From positions 1 through 24,227 of the forward strand of contig JBCCFD010000067.1 in NCBI GenBank assembly GCA_039029915.1: a stretch of DNA of 24,227 nt, read 5' to 3'. The stretch is from QQUD01 sp039029915 (GTDB taxonomy: Bacteria; Chloroflexota; Anaerolineae; Promineifilales; Promineifilaceae). A program made the translations under genes and the position numbers. Every line of letters starts with the position of its first letter. Position 1 is the stretch's first letter. The notes under the pieces are model-generated. The model ran no database searches and was not told the DNA's origin. It saw only the letters and a program-made list of their open reading frames with translations. This document shows, piece by piece, positions 8,020 to 15,778 of this stretch.

Positions 8020-9015
8020 CTAGAAAAAGGATACGCCTAAGCCTATTAAATCTAGCACAAATCCGTAAATACCAGTGAGCAAGGTCACACCAAGAAAGTA
8101 GCCCATTTCTTCCCCGGTTGGTTTCCAAGCTTGGACGAAGTTGTTTGAGTAAAAGACCTGCCCAATCGAGCTTTTTTCTTCTGGTTCAACCGACTGAAGG
8201 TGCAAGTCAAACCCTTCAGTTTTCACCCGAAGATCGATATAGAGCAGTGTAAAACAGATAATTGGGATTGGCAAATACACAATACGAATTAATGTACCGA
8301 CAACTTGTTGGACGATAGGGACAACTTGACTGGTTTGTTCAAAACCCATCGCTGAGGTGAGAAAGAGCTCAATGAGTAAAGATGGCCCCGTTGTTAGCAC
8401 CTCACCCATGATGAGAACGAGAAACCCAAAGCGAACCACATCCCAAAATTTTCGGCGGCCTAACTCCCAACAGCGGAAAAATGCTGTTGAACCAGCTCGT
8501 TTTTCTAAGATGATGACCGGCGTAAGCATCGGCACAATAATTGACGAGTAAAACCAGAGCATACCCGCACCGGTTAACCAGCCGACACAAGGAACTAGTG
8601 TCCAAATGACAATGGTGATGGCCAGCAGTATTGAAACGACTGTGGCCATGACCAGCTTGGTCCAATCGTTTTTGACCCGATGATACGCTTCCAGCAACCC
8701 AATTTCTTGCCCTAAGTACTTTTCTGCTGCGGTTCGAGAAAGCGCGGCACTGGCCAGGAGGGTCAATAGCCAGCCTAAAAGCCCAATCACGATAGCAACG
8801 ATAATAAACTCAACATACTGCCCCGGCTGTTCGAAGATAATGTCTAAATCGCCAGCCACAAATATGGCGCTCATCCCAAGCGCAAAGGTGGGGATTTGGG
8901 TGACAACAAAGATGCCGATGAAGAGTAAAAAGTTGTTACGGTAGAGTCGAATGCCGCGATCTAATATTTGGCCTAAAGAAAGGGGACGTAGTTCTGGAAA
9001 CGGATGAGTGTTCAT
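8020..9015 (-). CDS. GPDPase-membrane-domain-like multi-pass protein (paralogue 2)
   Basis: I chose the ATG at 9015-9013 because AAGGA sits about nine bases upstream; a farther ATG at 9045 has no ribosome-binding site. The 331-aa product has the signature ELRPLSLGQILDRGIRLYRNN at its N-terminus, about six membrane segments, and PTGEEM before the last helix, matching the downstream paralogue 25 bp away. No catalytic GDPD domain is attached. It is the first gene of the four-gene membrane module. It contains no copy of the ACGGCCGT palindrome, one of the few genes here lacking it. Confidence 0.8.
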   Translation of the reverse strand: MNTHPFPELRPLSLGQILDRGIRLYRNNFLLFIGIFVVTQIPTFALGMSAIFVAGDLDIIFEQPGQYVEFIIVAIVIGLLGWLLTLLASAALSRTAAEKYLGQEIGLLEAYHRVKNDWTKLVMATVVSILLAITIVIWTLVPCVGWLTGAGMLWFYSSIIVPMLTPVIILEKRAGSTAFFRCWELGRRKFWDVVRFGFLVLIMGEVLTTGPSLLIELFLTSAMGFEQTSQVVPIVQQVVGTLIRIVYLPIPIICFTLLYIDLRVKTEGFDLHLQSVEPEEKSSIGQVFYSNNFVQAWKPTGEEMGYFLGVTLLTGIYGFVLDLIGLGVSFF

Positions 9016-9047
9016 GATGTTGATTCCTTGGTGGCTGATTTGCACTA

Positions 9048-9073
9048 CTGACGCACGCTTACTTTCGCGTCAG
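9048..9073. promoter_or_regulatory. 7-bp inverted repeat between UDG-like and membrane-module genes
   Basis: CTGACGC (9048-9054) pairs perfectly with GCGTCAG (9067-9073). It lies in the 90-bp gap 33 bp upstream of the paralogue 2 start, so it could be an operator for that operon or a weak terminator for the gene at 9106. There is no T-rich tail on the minus strand. Confidence 0.3.
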
Positions 9074-9105
9074 CCTAGCAAAAATAATTTCGCCAGTCAA
9101 GTCAA

Positions 9106-9753
9106 TCAACGTTGCTTGGCGTTGTTTTCAGACAATTGGAAAAGTTGGGTTTGAAACGGCCGTTTGCCACCGTGAGAGGGATGGCGCACCTTTTCGTGGG
9201 GGATATCCCAGCGGGTTAGGGCAAAATCAGCTTTATTGCCCACCGCCACGACTGTTTGGATGGGAAATAGAGTGAGGAGCTGATGGATAAACGGCCTTCC
9301 ATCGTCTAGCTCACTTGTTTTGGGGGCACGATTTGTTTTTGGCTGATTGGGTTTGTGGGGATGAAAGGGGCAAGCGTTCCACAAGATGGGCAGTTGCGGT
9401 AGCTGGGTAATGGTTTGCCACACAATGGTTGATGACGCCTCACGCCAGACATCACGCCACTCCTCGATTGGCTGATAACCCGCCTCAATGCCAAAAAGCT
9501 GATTATCATTTAGGCTGCTCACTAATCGCTGAGGGCTCACAAACGGAATGCCGGATAAGCGGCATCCCCGATAGCCTGGTGCTTCGCCTACCAGTAAGAA
9601 CTCAGGTTTGAGCGTTTGCATCTGCTCAAAATAACGGCGCAAATTTTGCAGTCGCTTGCTATTCCAGTCATTTGGCCCCGCTTCGTATGGATTTGTTAGG
9701 ATGTTTGTTGAAGGGGAATTAGCAAGCTGATTGAGAAAGGAGGTAAAGGGCAT
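9106..9753 (-). CDS. Uracil-DNA glycosylase-superfamily protein
   Basis: The 215-aa protein has the UDG superfamily motif 1 FLLVGEAPGYRG (53-63), followed by SGIPF (67-71) as in family-4-type enzymes. It has a central WNACPFHPH (125-133) and a motif-2-like HPSHGG (191-196). Such enzymes remove uracil from DNA in base-excision repair. It lacks the four-cysteine iron-sulfur cluster pattern of classical family 4 enzymes; only two cysteines are evident (64, 128). It is therefore a divergent member and its activity on uracil is unproven. No clear Shine-Dalgarno precedes the ATG. It appears monocistronic. Confidence 0.75.
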   Translation of the reverse strand: MPFTSFLNQLANSPSTNILTNPYEAGPNDWNSKRLQNLRRYFEQMQTLKPEFLLVGEAPGYRGCRLSGIPFVSPQRLVSSLNDNQLFGIEAGYQPIEEWRDVWREASSTIVWQTITQLPQLPILWNACPFHPHKPNQPKTNRAPKTSELDDGRPFIHQLLTLFPIQTVVAVGNKADFALTRWDIPHEKVRHPSHGGKRPFQTQLFQLSENNAKQR

Positions 9754-9853
9754 TAGAGGGGATAAATGGAGATGAGTAATTGGTAACTAGTGCTCAGTAA
9801 TCAGTTGTTTGTCAAATCGCACTGATTACTGAGCACTGAATAACTTATTCAAA
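9754..9853. terminator. 17-bp inverted repeat downstream of htrA-like gene
   Basis: AGTGCTCAGTAATCAGT (9789-9805) and its perfect reverse complement (9821-9837) leave a 15-nt loop. On the minus strand this hairpin begins 17 bp past the protease stop codon, where it could end that transcript, but there is no clean T-run. The words (AGTAATCAGT, TTGGTAACTAG) resemble dispersed intergenic repeats, so it may simply be a repeat. Confidence 0.5.
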
Positions 9854-11080
9854 TTACGGCCGTTCACCCAGCGTCAACGGCAGCATAATCTCTTCACCAT
9901 CTCGCAGCACTGTAAGCTGGACCGTGTCACCTGGATTTGTTTCAAACACCAAGTAGCTTAAAAGCTCCGCTGAGGTGCGCAGCTGGACACCATCAACGGC
10001 TCGGATGTAGTCGCCACCTGATTGGAGCGGAGCGTTTTGGGCGTCGGTGTTGCTGCCAATTAAACCCGCTTCATCCCCGGGTGATCCGCCCTGCACCGTC
10101 GTGACGTAAATGCCGTTGGGCGGCAAATTAAACGCTTCAAGCTGAGCCAGCGTAAACGGTTCAGAGGTCATCGTGATGCCAATAAAGGAGTAATCATGCT
10201 CTCCTTGCTCGACGAGAGAAGGGGCAATTTTGCGGACAGCATTCACCGGAATTGAAAAACCGACCCCTGAGTTTACACCTGTCAACGAGTTAATCGCGCT
10301 GTTGACGCCAATCACCTCACCATTCAAATTGAGCAGCGGCCCACCAGAGTTACCCGGGTTGATAGCCGCATCTGTTTGAATAACCTGAGGTATGGAGAAG
10401 CGGCCGCCGAGGACGGTACGCTGAGAGTCTAATGTTCGTCCTAGCCCACTTACGATACCGATGGTCATTGAACCGGATTCACCAAATGGATTGCCAATGG
10501 CCACAACCAGTTCACCAACCTGAATCGATGAGGAGTCGCCTAATGGTAGCGGGCTAGCACCAGCTGGTAGGCTGTTAACGTTAATGACGGCTAAATCACT
10601 GTCAATGTCGGTGCCTACCACGCTGCCGACGCGGCGTTCCCCGTTGGCGAATACGACCTCAATTGAATCGGCACCGGTGATAACATGATTGTTGGTCACA
10701 ATATTGCCCGTCTCATCGTAAACAAAACCGCTACCAGAGCCAATGCCGATGTTGTCGGCATCAAAAATAAAGATGTGAACAACGGAGGGGTTGAGTCGAT
10801 TGTATAGTTCAATGAACTGGGTTTCTAAATCGGGGCCAATAGGCAGGCCGCTGTTGTCCACCACAACTGTGTCGCTGACTGGCACAGGCTGCTGGGCAGA
10901 AACGGTAGCAACAGCACTGGCAATGATCTCATCTTCGTTAATGGTAACGGCCGTTTCGTTGGTGGTGGCAGTTTCAGTTGGCTCGGCTGGGATGGGCGTT
11001 ACTGCTTGGCAGGCCAAGGCCACCAGCGCTAAGAGCGCGAGCGTAAACGGAACGGGATATCGTTTAGAAATAGAAAACAT
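9854..11080 (-). CDS. HtrA/Deg-type serine protease lipoprotein with PDZ domain
   Basis: The 408-aa protein begins with a lipoprotein signal peptide; the lipobox LALAC puts the lipidated Cys at 24, followed by a Thr/Glu-rich linker to about residue 85. The trypsin-like domain has the triad His132 (TNNHV), Asp162 (SDLAV) and Ser245 (GNSGGP). One C-terminal PDZ domain (about 300-405) should regulate activity or bind misfolded C-termini. It should act outside the cytoplasmic membrane in envelope protein quality control. GAGGA lies before the ATG, and only 5 bp separate it from the upstream dnaJ-like stop, so the two are very likely cotranscribed. It ends GERP, formed by a copy of the ACGGCCGT palindrome. 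Confidence 0.92.
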   Translation of the reverse strand: MFSISKRYPVPFTLALLALVALACQAVTPIPAEPTETATTNETAVTINEDEIIASAVATVSAQQPVPVSDTVVVDNSGLPIGPDLETQFIELYNRLNPSVVHIFIFDADNIGIGSGSGFVYDETGNIVTNNHVITGADSIEVVFANGERRVGSVVGTDIDSDLAVINVNSLPAGASPLPLGDSSSIQVGELVVAIGNPFGESGSMTIGIVSGLGRTLDSQRTVLGGRFSIPQVIQTDAAINPGNSGGPLLNLNGEVIGVNSAINSLTGVNSGVGFSIPVNAVRKIAPSLVEQGEHDYSFIGITMTSEPFTLAQLEAFNLPPNGIYVTTVQGGSPGDEAGLIGSNTDAQNAPLQSGGDYIRAVDGVQLRTSAELLSYLVFETNPGDTVQLTVLRDGEEIMLPLTLGERP

Positions 11081-11085
11081 ATAAT

Positions 11086-11985
11086 TTATTCCTCGGAAAT
11101 AGGGTCAAGATTTTCTTTTAGCTCTGCCAGTTTTTGATACAGTTCTTTTTCTGGCTCGGTTAATGTTTGGGGAATGGCAACCTTGATTGTCACAAGTAAA
11201 TCACCAAAGCTGTCTTTAGGGGTTCGTTTGGGCATACCTTTCCCTTTCAAGCGCATTGTTTGATTGGGTTGGGTGCCGGCTGGAATAGAAAGTTTGACAG
11301 ACCCAGTCATGGTCGGCACGATGGCCTTGCCCCCTAAAACGGCCGTTAAATGGTCAACTTCGACGTTAGTTCGCAACTGCTCGTTTGTGAATTCAAACGT
11401 TTCATGTGGGGCAATGAGCACCTTCAAGAAGAGGTCTCCTTTCATGCCCTGCATGGTGCGCCCTTTGCCGCGAAGACGGATTTTGGTGCCGTCATTGACA
11501 CCCGCTGGAATTTTGGCCGTAAAGCGGTCACTCCCATGCGTTATGATTCGCTCAGTTCCGGTATACGCCTCTTCTAAACGGATCGTGACTTCATGTTCAA
11601 CATTAAGATTGGGGCGACGAGTTTGCGGCCCACCAAACCCCTGCTGTTGTGCAAAAATGGATTCAAAGAAGTCTGAAAAACCAGACCCTCCGGGACGGCC
11701 GTTTCCCCCATTGAAAAATTGCGAAAAATCAAAACCACCGGCGCCACCCATTTGCTGATGATGGTGATAAGCAGAGCCTAAGCGATTATACTTGGCTCGG
11801 TTTTCCGAATTGCCCAGCACTTCATATGCTTCATTGATTGATTTAAACGTCTCTTCAGCCGCTTTATTCCCTTGATTTTTATCAGGGTGATACTTTTGGG
11901 CGAGTTTTCGGTAGGCTTGCTTGATCTCTTTTTCAGTTGCGCTTTTGGAAACGCCTAGCGTTTTATAGTAATCTTGATAGTTCAT
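11086..11985 (-). CDS. DnaJ/CbpA-like co-chaperone
   Basis: Starting at the ATG at 11985-11983 gives 299 aa. Longer forms would use a GTG at 12015 or an ATG at 11994 with no domain support. The J-domain occupies 1-70 with HPD at 33-35. A Gly/Phe-rich segment follows (about 75-120, including GGAGGFDFSQFF), then two DnaJ C-terminal substrate-binding domains. There is no CxxCxGxG zinc finger, so it is the CbpA (type II) form. It should stimulate the ATPase of an Hsp70 encoded elsewhere. It is followed after 5 bp by the HtrA-like protease gene, a cytosolic-chaperone plus envelope-protease pair. Confidence 0.9.
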   Translation of the reverse strand: MNYQDYYKTLGVSKSATEKEIKQAYRKLAQKYHPDKNQGNKAAEETFKSINEAYEVLGNSENRAKYNRLGSAYHHHQQMGGAGGFDFSQFFNGGNGRPGGSGFSDFFESIFAQQQGFGGPQTRRPNLNVEHEVTIRLEEAYTGTERIITHGSDRFTAKIPAGVNDGTKIRLRGKGRTMQGMKGDLFLKVLIAPHETFEFTNEQLRTNVEVDHLTAVLGGKAIVPTMTGSVKLSIPAGTQPNQTMRLKGKGMPKRTPKDSFGDLLVTIKVAIPQTLTEPEKELYQKLAELKENLDPISEE

Positions 11986-12072
11986 CCCCCCCATTTTACA
12001 CAGTTCTCTTGCCACAGGTCGAAATGAGGCTCACCAATCAAGGAATCAATAAGCAATTATTAATGATATAAG

Positions 12073-14286
12073 CTATTTCACGCCCGGCTTGGCCATGACG
12101 CGGGCGACAGGACGCAATTGGAGCCACCACGGATCTTTAGCGCGCCGTTTTTCAACGTCAATCATGCGGGGCGCATCTTGAAAATCAGTTAGGTCAAATT
12201 TCCCTTCAACTAGTCCAATGCAGGCCGCTTCAGCGCCGCCGGTGCTGACCTGCTCTTCTAAAAATTGAATACATTTGACTGATAATCTCGATCCTAAAAT
12301 ACGATCAAACGGGGTGGGATTACCCCCTTGCTGTAGATGGCCTAAGATAGCACGGCGAGAGGAAAATAACCCTTTCCCCTCTTCTTCGAATAAGGACTGC
12401 ATGAATTCGGCCGAGTAGGTTTCGTTGGCTTTTTCATTGCGAATCACCAAGCCCAAACGCTTGCCCTCCTGAAATCCTTTGACCAGATCCTCCACATCTT
12501 CACGCAGATCGGTGAGCGTAACCCCTTCCTCATTGAGATAGACGCGTTCAGCCCCCGTCGCCATGGCGCCCATCAGGGCTAAGTAGCCACAGGTACCCCC
12601 TAATACTTCAACCACAAAGACCCGACGTGAGGCCACGGCCGATTGTTTGATTTTGTCAATAGCATCGACGATGCTGTTGAGGGCAGTGTCGGCCCCAACA
12701 CTTAGTTCTGAGCCGGGCAGGTCATTGTCAATGGTGGCTGGAAAGCAAACGATGGGGATATTGAAGGCTGGGAAGCTGTTGCGCTTTTCGTATAGCTCTA
12801 AGGCGGCCTCGTAAGCGGACCATCCCCCAATAATCATCAGCGCTTCCAGATTATGTTCTTCAATATTGCGGGCAATAGCGTAAAAATCACCGTTGGCAGG
12901 TAGATAGCGATTGGTGCCAAGCTCAGAGCCGCCAATATAAGCCCAACCGTTTACTGTCATCCAGTTAAAAGGCTCAATTTCCCCTTTTACTAGCCCATCA
13001 AACCCATTGTTGATCCGAAAAACGGCGTGTCCGTTGTCGAGGCCAATACGCACTGCGGTTCGAACGGCCGTATTCATTCCCGGAGAAGGGGCACCCGCAT
13101 TCATGATGCCGACCCGCATATGGCGACTGTTTCGCTTCTTTTCGTGCGGCATTGCCCTCACCAATGTTCGGATTGTGCGGAATGCCTCTTGATATCCTGT
13201 GCCACGAAGCGCCATTGCTTTGTCAAAATTACAATCCTTGATGGCTTGATTGACTTCTTTGGTTTTGGATAAACATTCTTCTAGCGAATTGAGGCAGATC
13301 TTATTTCCCTGAATGCCAATCAGGCTGGCCTGTCCCTCATGTTGATGAGAATCGATGGCCTCGACGGCAAAGGAGCCCAGCATGGTGCTTAAATTCCGGT
13401 CAAACGCACTTGGGGCACCACCTCGTTGGACATGCCCCAGTTTTGTAACGCGAGCATCCTCATTAAGCTGGGTTTCCAGCACTTCCTTTACGTATTCACA
13501 AGAGATGTGGTCCCCACGCCTGCTTTTAGCCCCTTCAGCCACAATGACAATACTGTCACGCCGACCGATCCGACGGCCGTTTTGCAGCACCTCACACATT
13601 TTATTTTCCCACGCGTCTAGGTTGGGGGGGCTTTCAGGAATGAGCACCCAGTCAGCACCGGTGGCCAAGGCGCTCATAAGGGCAAGATACCCACAGTGTC
13701 GCCCCATGACTTCAACGACAAATGATCGTTGATGGCTGGCCGCCGTGCTTGAAATCGCATCCACGGCATCCGTAATTCGATGCAGGGCTGTGTCTGCCCC
13801 AATCGAAATATCGGTGCCCCACATATCGTTGTCAATGGAGCCTACCAGCCCCATAACGGTGAGCTGTTTGTATCGAACGGCCGTTTTTTCGCTTACTTCC
13901 CCTTTTTCGACGAGTTCATTAAGAAGGGATGCCCATTCTGCACACAAGAGATGCGCACCGGTCAGACTGCCGTCTCCCCCAATCACAACCAAATTATCGA
14001 TGCCGTGCTCAATTAAGTTTTTGACCGCTCTTAAGCGACCTGATCGTTCAAGAAAGTCTAGGCAGCGGGCCGTGCCGATAATGGTACCGCCGCGGTGCAA
14101 AATGCCCCCAACATCTGACCAACTCATTGGCTGGATGCGTTCACCACCATCTACCATGCCTTGATACCCTTCATAAATGGCAAAAACTTCAAATCCTCTA
14201 TCTAGCCCTGCTCGGACCACAGCCCGAACAGCGGCATTCATTCCCGGGGCGTCTCCACCGCTTGTTAATACCCCAATCTTATTCAT
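12073..14286 (-). CDS. Double-length 6-phosphofructokinase (fused tandem PFK)
   Basis: The 737-aa protein holds two PFK modules head to tail, the arrangement of eukaryotic PFK. The N-terminal module (1 to about 380) has an intact ATP-type site: GGDGS (103-107) and GSIDND (149-154), where Gly rather than Asp or Lys at the diagnostic positions predicts ATP over pyrophosphate. It also has VMGRHCG (193-199). The C-terminal module (about 390-737) keeps TIDND (518-522) but GGDGS has become GGWSA (487-491), so its nucleotide site is probably dead and it likely serves an allosteric or structural role. AGAGGA precedes the ATG. It catalyses the committed step of glycolysis, fructose-6-phosphate to fructose-1,6-bisphosphate. 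Confidence 0.9.
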   Translation of the reverse strand: MNKIGVLTSGGDAPGMNAAVRAVVRAGLDRGFEVFAIYEGYQGMVDGGERIQPMSWSDVGGILHRGGTIIGTARCLDFLERSGRLRAVKNLIEHGIDNLVVIGGDGSLTGAHLLCAEWASLLNELVEKGEVSEKTAVRYKQLTVMGLVGSIDNDMWGTDISIGADTALHRITDAVDAISSTAASHQRSFVVEVMGRHCGYLALMSALATGADWVLIPESPPNLDAWENKMCEVLQNGRRIGRRDSIVIVAEGAKSRRGDHISCEYVKEVLETQLNEDARVTKLGHVQRGGAPSAFDRNLSTMLGSFAVEAIDSHQHEGQASLIGIQGNKICLNSLEECLSKTKEVNQAIKDCNFDKAMALRGTGYQEAFRTIRTLVRAMPHEKKRNSRHMRVGIMNAGAPSPGMNTAVRTAVRIGLDNGHAVFRINNGFDGLVKGEIEPFNWMTVNGWAYIGGSELGTNRYLPANGDFYAIARNIEEHNLEALMIIGGWSAYEAALELYEKRNSFPAFNIPIVCFPATIDNDLPGSELSVGADTALNSIVDAIDKIKQSAVASRRVFVVEVLGGTCGYLALMGAMATGAERVYLNEEGVTLTDLREDVEDLVKGFQEGKRLGLVIRNEKANETYSAEFMQSLFEEEGKGLFSSRRAILGHLQQGGNPTPFDRILGSRLSVKCIQFLEEQVSTGGAEAACIGLVEGKFDLTDFQDAPRMIDVEKRRAKDPWWLQLRPVARVMAKPGVK

Positions 14287-14325
14287 TGCAATGTCCTCTT
14301 CGTATTTTATTGTTGTGCTGGAGGC

Positions 14326-14348
14326 TTCATTGAGTGGGAATCAATGAA
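14326..14348. promoter_or_regulatory. 8-bp inverted repeat upstream of the phosphofructokinase gene
   Basis: TTCATTGA (14326-14333) and TCAATGAA (14341-14348) are perfect arms with a 7-nt loop. The site lies 40 bp upstream of the PFK start and 30 bp past the preceding gene stop. It could be an operator or a short terminator; no T-tail is seen on the minus strand. Confidence 0.3.
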
Positions 14349-14377
14349 ATGGTTCGTAGGAATTTGTTAGGGAAAAT

Positions 14378-14869
14378 TTACTCTTCTGATTGATGTAAAC
14401 CCGCTACGGTCTCGATGGTTTCCCACCAATCGACAATTTGCCCTTGTTTGACCTGCATGTGTTGCTGCCAGTCACCAGATTCGATTTTAGGATAATCTTG
14501 AACAAATTTTTTAGCGCCCAAATAAACCCAAGCTTTTACAAAACGGCCGTTTTCCATCTGAATCATCCGCAATGCTCGCTGGTAGGCGCTGGTTTCAGGT
14601 CGATCCGGATCGTACCCTTCTAGGGTGTCGAGGTGGTTCGTAACATTGTCTACAAACTCATCCGCGACATGCATCACCATCCCTACCGTCCGACCGCCTT
14701 GCTCTTCAATCATCATGGGATAAGGCCCCATATCATAAAGTTGACAATCATAAATGAGGGCCTTTGTCATTTGGGTGATGGCGTAATCCCATAAAAAGAA
14801 ATTAGGCTGATTGGGAAGTAGGGTGCCGTAAACAAAAAACGGCCGTTTTTCTGAAATTTGCTCGGACAT
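14378..14869 (-). CDS. Gamma-glutamylcyclotransferase-like (AIG2/GGCT fold) protein
   Basis: The 163-aa protein carries the family signature FVYGTLLPN (12-20) and the acidic catalytic-position motif LDTLEGYDP (80-88), with Glu84 the likely catalytic residue. Members release 5-oxoproline from gamma-glutamyl amines or peptides, but many bacterial homologues have unknown substrates. It is cytosolic with no signal peptide. No strong ribosome-binding site precedes the ATG. It may be cotranscribed with the PFK gene 91 bp downstream, although an inverted repeat lies between. Two copies of ACGGCCGT lie in this short gene (14543 and 14839), encoding NGR and RPF. Confidence 0.82.
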   Translation of the reverse strand: MSEQISEKRPFFVYGTLLPNQPNFFLWDYAITQMTKALIYDCQLYDMGPYPMMIEEQGGRTVGMVMHVADEFVDNVTNHLDTLEGYDPDRPETSAYQRALRMIQMENGRFVKAWVYLGAKKFVQDYPKIESGDWQQHMQVKQGQIVDWWETIETVAGLHQSEE

Positions 14870-15186
14870 AACACAATTTTACAAAAGTTTAGGCGATAAA
14901 ACACCGACAGTTTGCACAAATTTTATGAGTTCAGGTAAGAAGAATAGTTTAAACTTTTTGGTGATTTTTTCTTTGACTGAAAAACCCTGTTGGAACACAA
15001 AATCCTTTGAAAATGGTCAGCGATTAGGATAAGATACCTTCAATTCACAGTAAATCGTATCAAGAACGATTGTTTTGACAACTGTTTCATCTACCTTTTT
15101 GGGAAAGAGTAGCCATTAAATTAAGGTAGACGAAATCTCAGGTTCTGTTTTTCAAATGACCATTATTAATGATGGACAGAACACAA
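14870..15186. other. Divergent intergenic region before the tRNA
   Basis: This 317-bp region lies between the cyclotransferase-like gene (minus) and tRNA-Arg (plus) and must hold both promoters. It contains several short inverted repeats: TCTACCTT (15090-15097) with AAGGTAGA (15123-15130), and GTTCTGT (15142-15148) with ACAGAAC (15176-15182). The latter encloses CCAT/ATGG and ends five bases before the tRNA. A TTGACA occurs at 15075-15080 without a convincing -10 at the right distance. No ORF looks coding. Confidence 0.5.
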
Positions 15187-15259
15187 GCCCCTGTAGCTCA
15201 AAGGATAGAGCGTCAGTTTCCTAAACTGTAGGTTGGCGGTTCGAGTCCGTCCAGGGGCA
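15187..15259 (+). tRNA. tRNA-Arg (anticodon CCT)
   Basis: All arms fold: acceptor GCCCCTG/CAGGGGC, D-arm GCTC/GAGC, anticodon loop TTCCTAA with CCT at 15220-15222, T-arm GGCGG/CCGTC with loop TTCGAGT, and discriminator A. CCT reads the AGG arginine codon. The 3' CCA is not encoded; the next base is T. The outermost anticodon-stem pair is T-T. No integrase or attachment-site duplication is seen next to its 3' end. Confidence 0.93.
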
Positions 15260-15262
15260 TCC

Positions 15263-15598
15263 TCAATTTTGATGACAACTTGTAGCAATGGTGTGGGTTT
15301 GTGTCGTTGTTGGAGAAGATACGGCCGTGTTGTTGATACAGTCTCTCAGCCGATGAGCCTTAGGCCAAATTTCTTCTGGTGCCCCAAATCCATCGAACGC
15401 CGTTACCCAATCCGCTGCTGTCGCCAACTGATCTCGCTCTGGCGCTGTAATCCATTCGGACACGGTTGATTGGTGCAAGGTGCCCCCTTCATACCACAAT
15501 ACGTTGGCGCTATCGGGGTCTTGAAGCACAAAAAACGCGCTCCCTAAGGCAATGAACACAATTAAAAGACCTAATGGCTTTCGATACATCGGTGACAT
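15263..15598 (-). CDS. Small membrane-anchored hypothetical protein
   Basis: The ORF encodes 111 aa with a hydrophobic N-terminal anchor or uncleaved signal (about residues 9-26, PLGLLIVFIALGSAFFV). A short polar extracytoplasmic region contains WYEGGTLHQST and WVTAFDGFGAPEE. I recognise no family. It converges on the tRNA, ending 3 bp past it. A second possible start, Met4, lies close by. It carries one ACGGCCGT copy like its neighbours. Composition is compatible with coding and the hydrophobic start argues for a real gene, but short length keeps confidence moderate. Confidence 0.5.
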   Translation of the reverse strand: MSPMYRKPLGLLIVFIALGSAFFVLQDPDSANVLWYEGGTLHQSTVSEWITAPERDQLATAADWVTAFDGFGAPEEIWPKAHRLRDCINNTAVSSPTTTQTHTIATSCHQN

Positions 15599-15636
15599 AA
15601 GTCAGAATTTACCGCAAAATTGGTAAATAACGAAAC

Positions 15637-15667
15637 AAACGGAGCCAGTGAGGGACTGACTCCGTTT
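15637..15667 (-). terminator. Rho-independent terminator for rph
   Basis: Read on the minus strand, AAACGGAGTCAGT pairs with ACTGGCTCCGTTT (12 of 13 bases) around a 5-nt CCCTC loop and is followed by GTTTCGTTATTT, a T-rich tail. It sits about 110 bp past the RNase PH stop codon. It lies 39 bp upstream of the small membrane protein start, which would then need its own promoter. Confidence 0.65.
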
Positions 15668-15778
15668 ATTGAGGGAGAAGGGAGTAGAAGGCAAGCAAAT
15701 TTGGGACTCGTTAGTTTGTGTCTAATTTGTCCCGAAGCTTTAATACTCTGACTATACTCCTGCTTTGTTAACAGTTGT

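Noticed and set aside
9106..9753. Classical iron-sulfur family 4 uracil-DNA glycosylase
   Set aside because: The four-cysteine cluster ligands are missing; only the fold motifs are present.
11986..12015. GTG or upstream ATG starts for the DnaJ-like protein
   Set aside because: The J-domain begins right after the ATG at 11985; the extra residues add nothing conserved.
15187..15600. Genomic island integrated at tRNA-Arg
   Set aside because: No second copy of the tRNA 3' end and no integrase gene nearby.
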